The notes under the pieces are model-generated. The model had not been told where the DNA came from and made no database searches. It saw only the letters and a program-made list of their open reading frames with translations. Source: Rhizobium leguminosarum (GTDB lineage: Bacteria > Pseudomonadota > Alphaproteobacteria > Rhizobiales > Rhizobiaceae). From it: 64,000 nt of DNA. The DNA is taken from the NCBI RefSeq assembly GCF_001652265.1, contig NZ_LWBS01000121.1, positions 54,590 through 118,589 on the forward strand. The letters run 5' to 3'. Position numbers and translations under genes: made by a program. Shown here piece by piece: positions 22,942-28,364 of the stretch (position 1 is its first letter; every line of letters starts with the position of its first letter).

Positions 22942-23397
22942 TTATTTCTCCGTAATTAGAAACAGCGGCGCAACGACGCCTACCACTTCTCGCATAGCGT
23001 CGACCGCATCGGTTAGCGCCTCTAGCGGAGCAAGGCCACGACCAAATGATGACAGCCGTTTCCCCTCCTTGGCTTGGCGAGAAATTTCGAACTGGAACAC
23101 AGTCTTGTCGGACCTGTGGGGGATACGGGTAACAGCAATATCCATTCCGCTCGCGACAAGTTTTCCCATCAGCGCCTCAACTGTCTTATCCTGCTCCGCC
23201 TTGATTTCGTCCACGACCGCAAACATGCGGTCGCTGTCTGCTGTAGCTTTCAGCCGGCTCTCCGGAATTCCGCGACCGATAAGATCGATATACGCGTCTT
23301 CTATCTCAACGATGCGCGCCGTGCTCAGGCCGCACATTCTGGACATCAGTTCTACGCTGATGCCGTATTTTTCGCGCTCAAACTTATTGAATCTCAT
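22942..23397 (-). CDS. Phage hypothetical protein, 151 aa
   Basis: The N-terminus MRFNKFEREKYGISVELMSRMCGLSTARIVEIEDAYIDLIGRG looks helical with an HTH-like turn; the C-terminal half has DIAVTRIPHRSDKTVFQFEISRQ strands. The leader CCACCACAGAGAAGGAGAC sets the start. It is the last gene of the unit that begins at 25387, ending two bases from the sRNA terminator. Function unknown. Confidence 0.6.
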   Translation of the reverse strand: MRFNKFEREKYGISVELMSRMCGLSTARIVEIEDAYIDLIGRGIPESRLKATADSDRMFAVVDEIKAEQDKTVEALMGKLVASGMDIAVTRIPHRSDKTVFQFEISRQAKEGKRLSSFGRGLAPLEALTDAVDAMREVVGVVAPLFLITEK

Positions 23398-23401
23398 TTC
23401 A

Positions 23402-23420
23402 GTCTCCTTCTCTGTGGTGG
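23402..23420 (-). promoter_or_regulatory. Shared leader motif
   Basis: The transcript reads CCACCACAGAGAAGGAGACT, then GAA and the ATG at 23397. It is a slightly longer variant, with AGAA between the two halves. Confidence 0.55.
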
Positions 23421-23594
23421 TTAGCGCCGGCGACCGAAGATCGCGGCGAACGAAAACTTGTCAAATGTGTCGTAGTTCTCTTTCATGAACTTCGCGGCCC
23501 AACTCTCTCCAAATGCCTCAGCCAGCTTCGCGTGGATGTCGCTTTTTGCTTCGGTGATTTTGTCTGCAATCGCAGTCATTGTTGATTTCTTCAT
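23421..23594 (-). CDS. 57-aa phage protein
   Basis: Reads MKKSTMTAIADKITEAKSDI, then HAKLAEAFGESWAAKFMKEN and YDTFDKFSFAAIFGRRR, a single helical mini-protein with a basic end. ATG 23594 overlaps the upstream stop as TGATG, which supports that it is translated. No family recognised. Confidence 0.62.
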   Translation of the reverse strand: MKKSTMTAIADKITEAKSDIHAKLAEAFGESWAAKFMKENYDTFDKFSFAAIFGRRR

Positions 23595-24124
23595 CACGCC
23601 GCCTTGCCCGCCAGCGCGCGCAGAACAGCTTTCGAAATCTCTTCCTGGGTCGGCGGCTTTTGGTACTTTTCCTCGTGACGCTCAGCCTCACGGTACGCTT
23701 TGGCGGCCGCGCCACGTCCAGCCGCCATGCGGATCATCCCGAGAATGCCAAGCTCTGCGTGCGCCTTGATGCGCTCGCCGTTGGTCATTGAATTTGAATT
23801 GGTGGAGAGAACAGCCAGGATCTTCTTGGAGCCTCGCTTCACTTTGCCACGAATGCTATGGCGCGTCTGCGTGCCGACGCGGTGCACATCGCCAGCGGCA
23901 ATGCGGCGATAGCCGGTGCCGCGAATATTTTCAAAGACGATACCGTGCTCGTCTGAGGCGACGCGAAAGGCCGAGTGCTTTATCGCGTCCGGCGAAGTGG
24001 TCTTTTTGCCGATCAGGTCGGCGATTTCCTTATGGGTAATCAGTCCTTGAGCGGACACCTGAAGAAAGGCGTCAACAAGTTTGTTTCTGATCTCCAATCT
24101 TACTGGCGTGCTTTCATAGGCCAT
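23594..24124 (-). CDS. Phage hypothetical protein, 176 aa
   Basis: The N-terminal part (RLEIRNKLVDAFLQVSAQGLITHKEIADLIGKKTTSPDAIKHSAFRVASDEHGIVFENIRGTGYRRI) has a winged-helix pattern: recognition helix, then a hairpin wing with GTGYRR. The rest is basic and helical (RGKVKRGSKKIL), ending in KAVLRALAGKAA. A DNA-binding role is likely by appearance. The start follows the leader CACCACCACATGAGGAGAC. The repeat array lies directly upstream in its transcript. Confidence 0.62.
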   Translation of the reverse strand: MAYESTPVRLEIRNKLVDAFLQVSAQGLITHKEIADLIGKKTTSPDAIKHSAFRVASDEHGIVFENIRGTGYRRIAAGDVHRVGTQTRHSIRGKVKRGSKKILAVLSTNSNSMTNGERIKAHAELGILGMIRMAAGRGAAAKAYREAERHEEKYQKPPTQEEISKAVLRALAGKAA

Positions 24125-24126
24125 AG

Positions 24127-24150
24127 TGTCTCCTCATGTGGTGGTGATGG
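24127..24150 (-). promoter_or_regulatory. Shared leader motif after the repeat array
   Basis: The transcript reads CCATCACCACCACATGAGGA, then GACACT and the ATG at 24124. The array's last unit head (CATCTCAACG) lies seven bases upstream of it. Confidence 0.55.
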
Positions 24151-24157
24151 TTAGGTG

Positions 24158-24790
24158 CGTTGAGATGATGGGCGCAGCGACATGTTGTGACGCGGATCGC
24201 GGCGTTGCAGGGCGCAGTGGTTCCTGCGAACCGCAAGTTGCCCGAAGGCAACCGACGCTTAGCAGGTATTCGTTGAGATGCCTTTCGTCGCGACGGGCTG
24301 CCTCGTGACGCGCAAAGATGCGAAACCATTGTGGCGGGACAAGCCCACCAATGACCGCACGAATGCGGTCGCTGCTGAGTTTGGTATTCGTTGAGATGCT
24401 ATACGGAGCGTAAAGACGCGGTTCGCAGCGGGTCGTTGACCGGAGTCGTTGGCAGTTTCCCACCACAAGGCGGCTCTCAAAAGAGCCGACCAAGCTAGGA
24501 AACGTTGAGAAGAGGCGCGCTGCGCTGCGTAAAGACGCAGAGCCATAAGGTTGGCGGTTGCCCACCGCTATAAGTCTTCTTGGCTGATAATGCTGGGCAA
24601 CGGTTGTCATGGTAGTTCCTTGCGTTGAGATGAGGCACGTAACGACGCGGAAATGCGTGAGGCGGGACGAAGTGGAAAGCAATGCACTCCATGAACTGGC
24701 TCCCGAAAGAGCCAGTCTTGCAGAGCGTTGATGTGCGGAACGATGCGCTAAGCTGCGAAGCGCCGTGTAGCGCAGTCGTGTCGTTGTAAA
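24158..24790 (-). repeat. Six-unit array (period about 115 bp) of hairpin-bearing units
   Basis: The head CGTTGAGATG or a close variant starts at 24158, 24271, 24389, 24503, 24623 and 24726: spacings 113, 118, 114, 120 and 103. Read on the minus strand, most units hold a hairpin with a CTTT-type loop (for example CTGCGT-CTTT-ACGCAG) and a second one with a UUCG-type loop (GTTGCC-TTCG-GGCAAC, GACCGCA-TTCG-TGCGGTC, GGCTCT-TTTG-AGAGCC). Stems differ while loops are kept. The gap of about 660 bases has no credible gene. It is best read as a transcribed structured RNA array. Confidence 0.6.
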
Positions 24791-25387
24791 CTATGCCGCA
24801 AACTTGCGGTTATCTTCCCACTGAAGCTTATCGATGATGAACCGGCCGTTCATCCCGCCGTTCATGACTGGCCGCCAGCGGCCGATGCCGATGAACATGC
24901 CAGCGAGCTCGACCATCTCGCGGAAGATTTCTTCGGTGATGATCGGGTCGAGTATCCAGACTTGGAAAGTTGCCGACCATTCAGGAACCTGCGGAAAGCG
25001 GCGCGGTACGCGGCTGCTAACGGCGGAGCCGGTCTTTCCTTGAGCGTCGCACATGATGTCGACGAAGTCGGTGTCTTTGAGAGTGATTCCGGTGTCGATG
25101 AAGCTATCGACGAGCATGATGCCGCTCTTGAATTTGGCGGTCCATGTTGCCTTACCCTGGCCGGGGATTTGCTTCTTTGAGTATTTTGCGGCCTCGGCGA
25201 TGGCCTGCGTCATGGACGCGGCGGGGATGCCGAGTGTGCCGTCTTTGGTGATGTGCGCCTTGGATTTCCATGTGCGCTTGTCGTAGTCGCCCTTGCCCTC
25301 GCCCTTGAGGGTGGGCTCGTCATGCTGCTTGCTCTGGCTGTAGGGGGAAAAACTTCTGAGCGTCACGGTTGCTACGGAAAAATCCAT
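24791..25387 (-). CDS. Conserved phage protein of unknown function, 198 aa
   Basis: Begins MDFSVATVTLRSFSPYSQSK and contains KSKAHITKDGTLGIPAASMTQAIAEAAKYSKKQIPGQGKATWTAKF and, near the end, AGMFIGIGRWRPVMNGGMNGRF. I recall this pattern from proteins of proteobacterial phages annotated as hypothetical; no function is known to me. The start is fixed by CACCACAGAGGAGAC. It is first in the leftward unit from the repressor-2 region, so it is probably an early protein. Confidence 0.7.
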   Translation of the reverse strand: MDFSVATVTLRSFSPYSQSKQHDEPTLKGEGKGDYDKRTWKSKAHITKDGTLGIPAASMTQAIAEAAKYSKKQIPGQGKATWTAKFKSGIMLVDSFIDTGITLKDTDFVDIMCDAQGKTGSAVSSRVPRRFPQVPEWSATFQVWILDPIITEEIFREMVELAGMFIGIGRWRPVMNGGMNGRFIIDKLQWEDNRKFAA

Positions 25388-25389
25388 GT

Positions 25390-25406
25390 TAGTCTCCTCT
25401 GTGGTG
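25390..25406 (-). promoter_or_regulatory. Shared leader motif
   Basis: The transcript reads TTCACCACAGAGGAGACT, then AAC and the ATG at 25387. No hairpin directly in front. Confidence 0.6.
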
Positions 25407-25439
25407 AATGGTCGTTGCGTTGACTTGCGGGGAGGAGAG

Positions 25440-25625
25440 CTGCGGTGAGTAGTGGTGTGCAGCGCCGGTATCCTTTGTGGGCTCCCCACAAGAAAGCGCT
25501 TTTGCGTTTTCCTGACGGGAGCCGGGGCGCTATGCCCCGGCATCTTCGGTCGTCATCTTCTTCTGGGCGGTCCGCGCCCCTTCGGCGCTACTTGTCTTCT
25601 GTCTTTGTCTTTCGCGTTATTCCGC
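25440..25625 (-). other. Structured untranslated region between promoter and first gene
   Basis: This 340-bp gap (25388-25728) has no gene. It holds several strong hairpins, among them GCCGGGGC/GCCCCGGC (near 25530), CTTGTGGG/CCCACAAAG (near 25483) and GCGCC-GAAG-GGGCGC (near 25590). They would lie in the long 5' leader of the transcript from the leftward promoter at 25741. Confidence 0.45.
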
Positions 25626-25723
25626 ATTGTCATTCTCCAAAATTGGGGGTTGTCGAGAAATCTGTTGTTGTGAAGTGTTGCTCTTTGAAACGTTCGGCTA
25701 CCTGTTTACGAATGTGGTTTTAC

Positions 25724-25785
25724 CGCGTTACCGATTTAGTGTCAACGATAAATCGGTTATCATTCGAAAAATAATTCGGTATAAG
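25724..25785. promoter_or_regulatory. Divergent promoters and operators of repressor 2
   Basis: Leftward: TTGACA, 17 bases, TAAAAC (minus strand, 25746 to 25718). Rightward: TTATCA at 25757, 17 bases, TATAAG at 25780. An inverted repeat ACCGATTTA-N10-TAAATCGGT covers 25730-25757 and a further half-site ATTCGGTA lies at 25774. The repeats overlap both promoters, as expected for an immunity switch. Confidence 0.65.
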
Positions 25786-25791
25786 TGTGCC

Positions 25792-26484
25792 ATGACAAAA
25801 CTCGCCGAGATAACAAAGAAAAAGAGGGCCGAACTTGCCATCAACCAAACCGAGTTTGGTCGCAGGTTCGGTGCGAGCCAGCAGACCGTCTCTGATTTAG
25901 AGGACGGCAAGAAGGCATATCCGCGCGCATGGAAGAAGCTAGCCGCGTTGCTGGGTATCAACGAATACGAAATCACAGACCTGATGGATGAAGCGGCGGC
26001 AGATATCGGCAAGGATCAGCGCAGGCCCCTCGATTTACCGGCGCGCCGGTTTAGGTCGGCTCAGAGTAACCCAGTCATAATGGAGGGGATGCACGCCGAT
26101 GTTCACATCCTCGGCCAGGCGGTCGGCGGAGATGATGGGGAATACGTATTCAACGGAGAGGTGATTGGATATATGCCGAGGCCGTCAGTGCTGGCCGGAG
26201 TTGCACATCCATACGCAGTGTATGTGGCTGGTACTTCTATGGCTCCGCGATTCGTTCAAGAAGAAATTGTTTTCGTCGATCCAAACATTATGCCGAAACG
26301 CGGCGACATCGTTATTATTCAGTTGCGCCCTTCCGATGAGGCGATGCCGTCACGCGGCTTCTTAAAGCAATTTTGGGGTTGGACGCCTAGCGATCTATTG
26401 GTCCGCCAGATCAACCCGGAAAAGGTGATTCGGTATCCTCGTGTCGACGTTGATAAGGTTCATGTGGTCGTCTACCCGACTTAA
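25792..26484 (+). CDS. Phage repressor 2 (XRE HTH plus S24 peptidase)
   Basis: A 230-residue CI/LexA-like protein. Residues 1-55 are an XRE helix-turn-helix (RAELAINQTEFGRRFGASQQTVSDLEDGKKAYP). The C-terminal S24 domain has VAGTSMAPRFV (catalytic Ser), DPNIMPKRGDIVII and SRGFLKQFWG (catalytic Lys), so it can probably self-cleave on RecA activation. The start ATG 25792 is only seven bases past the -10 hexamer and has no ribosome site, indicating a leaderless mRNA as in lambda cI. Operators ATTCGGTA/TACCGATT lie on both sides of the gene. Confidence 0.85.
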   Translation: MTKLAEITKKKRAELAINQTEFGRRFGASQQTVSDLEDGKKAYPRAWKKLAALLGINEYEITDLMDEAAADIGKDQRRPLDLPARRFRSAQSNPVIMEGMHADVHILGQAVGGDDGEYVFNGEVIGYMPRPSVLAGVAHPYAVYVAGTSMAPRFVQEEIVFVDPNIMPKRGDIVIIQLRPSDEAMPSRGFLKQFWGWTPSDLLVRQINPEKVIRYPRVDVDKVHVVVYPT

Positions 26485-26537
26485 TTCGGTAAGATACCGA
26501 TTTAGACGTTGACTGTATTTCGGTAAAGCATTATACA
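26484..26537 (+). promoter_or_regulatory. Rightward promoter with repressor-2 operators
   Basis: TTGACT (26509-26514), 17 bases, TATACA (26532-26537) is the best promoter in the region. ATTCGGTAAGATACCGATT (26484-26502) lies just upstream and TTTCGGTAAA lies between the two hexamers, so a repressor bound here would block it. Confidence 0.72.
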
Positions 26538-26545
26538 TCTCCTCA

Positions 26546-26584
26546 CAGCCGCACCATGGCTGGGCACCGCTTGAGGAGACCGAC
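26546..26584 (+). promoter_or_regulatory. Shared leader with hairpin at the probable 5' end
   Basis: CAGCC-GCACCAT-GGCTG (26546-26562) begins about nine bases after the -10 box, hence at the very 5' end of the RNA, and is followed by TTGAGGAGACC and the ATG at 26585. It ties the hairpin to a transcript start. Confidence 0.6.
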
Positions 26585-26791
26585 ATGCTCGGCAGAAGAT
26601 TTATCGACCCGGAAGAATTGCTGGCAGTAGAAGCCGCCGCCATTGTGGCTGGCAGCGTTGAGCCCTTCCGCAGACCTGACCACAAAGCAAAACGCCACCC
26701 GAAGCCGCGCAACGTTGATTGCCGCGGCCGCTTTGCGTTGCGTCACCAGAAGCCCGGCCGCGTGCTGGCCGAGATGGGCGGTGAGGAATGA
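26585..26791 (+). CDS. Small basic phage protein, 68 aa
   Basis: Reads MLGRRFIDPEELLAVEAAAI, then VAGSVEPFRRPDHKAKRHPK and PRNVDCRGRFALRHQKPGRV. It is strongly basic in the second half. It is the first gene behind the rightward promoter and leader, and its stop overlaps the next start as ATGA. No known domain; the opposite-strand frame is also open here, so this call rests mainly on leader and coupling. Confidence 0.6.
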   Translation: MLGRRFIDPEELLAVEAAAIVAGSVEPFRRPDHKAKRHPKPRNVDCRGRFALRHQKPGRVLAEMGGEE

Positions 26792-27066
26792 GTGTGCACA
26801 CACCGGGCCCGTGGAAATTTAAGACGGATCACCTCAAGGGTGATTGCGGTATCCATGCGGAGGGTACGGGAATATTCGCCGAAGCATTCACGGATATCCG
26901 ACATGCCGGCGAAGGCAATAGGACCGAGGCACTGGCGAATGCCCGTCTGATCGCCGCCGCTCCCGACTTACTGGACGCCCTCAAGGGCCTTTTGTCCAGC
27001 CCAACGCACGAAGGATGGCAAGGGGAAGCCCGCGCAGCCATCGCCAAGGCGGAGGGCAGATCATGA
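26788..27066 (+). CDS. HTPGPW-family phage protein, second copy
   Basis: A 92-residue protein with SVHTPGPWKFKTDH at the start and EALANARLIAAAPDLLDALKGLL in the middle, the same family as the gene at 10542 but clearly diverged. Coupled to both neighbours by ATGA. Function of the family is unknown. Having one copy in each of the oppositely directed early operons suggests each operon needs its own. Confidence 0.75.
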   Translation: MSVHTPGPWKFKTDHLKGDCGIHAEGTGIFAEAFTDIRHAGEGNRTEALANARLIAAAPDLLDALKGLLSSPTHEGWQGEARAAIAKAEGRS

Positions 27067-27281
27067 CCAACCACATCGACACCAGCAAGCTCGACGAGCC
27101 AATCCTCGACGACAGAGACCCCGTTTACGCCGACTATATGTATGTCGCCGACGGGAAGGTCGTACTTAGCGACTGGCACGCCATCACGGCTCGCGAATTC
27201 AAGATCCGCATCGACGCCAAGGAAATCCGCCGCTGCGATATCTACGGCCGGTCGGAACAGTTTTTCGGGAGGGCCGCATGA
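27063..27281 (+). CDS. Phage hypothetical protein, 72 aa
   Basis: MTNHIDTSKLDEPILDDRDP followed by VYADYMYVADGKVVLSDWHAITAREFKIRIDAKEIRRCDIYGR. The motif DPVYADYMYVADGKV suggests a small beta-hairpin protein. ATGA overlaps at both ends place it firmly in the rightward operon. No known family. Confidence 0.65.
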   Translation: MTNHIDTSKLDEPILDDRDPVYADYMYVADGKVVLSDWHAITAREFKIRIDAKEIRRCDIYGRSEQFFGRAA

Positions 27282-27430
27282 TGACCAACCGCGCTGTAGC
27301 CCGCCTGCCCTACGACGACGACCGCATCACGCTTCGCGGCTTTCTTTATGACGCGCTCGCCGCCATATCTGCTGGCAGCTTCGTCTGGGCCGTTTCCGTC
27401 TGGCTGCCGTACATCGCGCAGCATCAGTAA
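27278..27430 (+). CDS. 50-aa membrane peptide
   Basis: Starts MMTNRAVARLPYDDDRITLR and continues GFLYDALAAISAGSFVWAVSVWLPYIAQHQ, one membrane helix at residues 21-45. ATG overlaps the preceding stop as ATGA. A TTGCCC-AA-GGGCAA hairpin follows the stop directly. Confidence 0.6.
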   Translation: MMTNRAVARLPYDDDRITLRGFLYDALAAISAGSFVWAVSVWLPYIAQHQ

Positions 27431-27444
27431 TTGCCCAAGGGCAA

Positions 27445-27525
27445 TAGAGCGCGGTCGGTGATGATGGCTGCAACTATTCGTTTCCGTGCCGCGCTCTAAC
27501 CAATCACCACAGAGGATGACCAGCC
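27445..27525 (+). promoter_or_regulatory. Shared leader with 10-bp stem
   Basis: TAGAGCGCGG (27445-27454) pairs perfectly with CCGCGCTCTA (27489-27498), followed by AATCACCACAGAGGATGACC and the ATG at 27526. This copy has a larger loop and a GAGGATGAC variant. Confidence 0.6.
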
Positions 27526-27609
27526 ATGAAAGAACTACTGGTGAATTTTGCGTTTATCTTCTTCGCCCACGGATCGTTGTGGGCAGCCGTCTGCCTAACC
27601 GGCGGCTGA
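27526..27609 (+). CDS. 27-aa hydrophobic peptide
   Basis: MKELLVNFAFIFFAHGSLWA followed by AVCLTGG. A full leader with hairpin stands before it, which is the main support. The product would be a single-span membrane peptide. Its stop lies inside the hairpin of the next leader, so its translation would open that hairpin; a leader-peptide role is possible. Confidence 0.5.
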   Translation: MKELLVNFAFIFFAHGSLWAAVCLTGG

Positions 27610-27649
27610 TCTACCAACCAGCCGACCACCACCACAAGAGGAGACACAC
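27603..27649 (+). promoter_or_regulatory. Shared leader with hairpin (loop ATCTACCAAC)
   Basis: CGGCTG-ATCTACCAAC-CAGCCG (27603-27624) then ACCACCACCACAAGAGGAGA, CACAC and ATG 27650. It is the clearest full copy on the plus strand. Confidence 0.7.
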
Positions 27650-27862
27650 ATGACCAACGATATCAGACCAGCATACAACGGCACGGGCACCGAAGTCGTC
27701 GACAGCCTGACGCCCGCCACCGATATCCCCGCAGGCCGACTGTCCTCCGTTGCGGACTGGCATAGCCAGTCGAGCAAGCGCGCTCGCCGTCATGCAGCGA
27801 TCGCCAGCAAGTTGCGCGAAGTCGCAAGGATGATCGCCAACGACAATCGTGTGCAGCCATGA
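27650..27862 (+). CDS. Phage hypothetical protein, 70 aa
   Basis: MTNDIRPAYNGTGTEVVDSL at the start, a basic helix SSKRARRHAAIASKLREVAR in the second half, and the recurrent NDN near the end. Full leader with hairpin upstream. The stop overlaps the lipoprotein start as ATGA. No known family. Confidence 0.65.
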   Translation: MTNDIRPAYNGTGTEVVDSLTPATDIPAGRLSSVADWHSQSSKRARRHAAIASKLREVARMIANDNRVQP

Positions 27863-28035
27863 GCGGGCGAGTGATGACGGACGACAAGTTCGCGCGCGGC
27901 ATGTGGATCGGCTTGCCTATATGCCTCTTGCTGTGGGGGCTGCTGGCTTTGGCCGCAGTCTCGCTGGCCGGTTGCGAGACGTACCAGCCACCGGCCGGTG
28001 GCTTGGAAGGTGGTGTTCGGGAGGTGTTGGGGTGA
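27859..28035 (+). CDS. Small lipoprotein, 58 aa
   Basis: After MSGRVMTDDKFARGMWIG comes a hydrophobic stretch ending in a lipobox (LAAVSLAGC), so the mature part would be only about 20 residues (CETYQPPAGGLEGGVREVLG). Coupled to both neighbours (ATGA and GTGA). Possible roles include superinfection exclusion or a spanin-like part, but lysis genes are not expected here. Membrane anchoring is inferred from the lipobox. Confidence 0.6.
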   Translation: MSGRVMTDDKFARGMWIGLPICLLLWGLLALAAVSLAGCETYQPPAGGLEGGVREVLG

Positions 28036-28364
28036 CGACTAGGCAACCAGCAAACGATAACAAGCCGCTCGGCAGGGTCTACACCCTTGCCGAGGCGGCG
28101 GACCACCTTCGCCTGACCAACCGTGGCGTTGCCAAGATTGCCAAGCAACACGGCTTCTGCATGGTGCGCGGCAGGGATATTCTGTTAACCGATAGCGATA
28201 TCGAGTCTATAAAGGACATTCTGCGATGCCCCTCAAGCTCTACAAGCGTGGTGACGTCTGGTGGATCAGCGGCTCCCATCTCAAACAATCTGTACGCCGA
28301 ACTACAGGAACTAGTGAAAAAGAAGTCGCCGAAGCCATCCTCGCTAAAACGATCGCGAGCATAA
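28032..28364 (+). CDS. Excisionase-like helix-turn-helix protein
   Basis: A 110-residue protein starting at GTG 28032, which overlaps the lipoprotein stop as GTGA, with GGGAGG upstream. RVYTLAEAADHLRLTNRGVAKIAKQHGFCMVRGRDILLTDSDIESIKDIL (about 14-63) is the excisionase/MerR-type HTH_17 pattern. The remaining 47 residues are encoded in the 139-base overlap with the integrase gene and look unstructured. Position directly before int supports a directionality-factor (Xis) role. Confidence 0.78.
   Translation: MTTRQPANDNKPLGRVYTLAEAADHLRLTNRGVAKIAKQHGFCMVRGRDILLTDSDIESIKDILRCPSSSTSVVTSGGSAAPISNNLYAELQELVKKKSPKPSSLKRSRA

Noticed and set aside
24134..24610. Minus-strand open frame of about 159 codons across the repeat array
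   Set aside because: Composition is basic and irregular, other frames are equally open, hairpins and periodicity explain the sequence better, and no leader precedes it.
24158..24790. CRISPR array
   Set aside because: Units are degenerate, about 115 bp apart, with no constant 24-40 bp repeat and no cas genes in the window.
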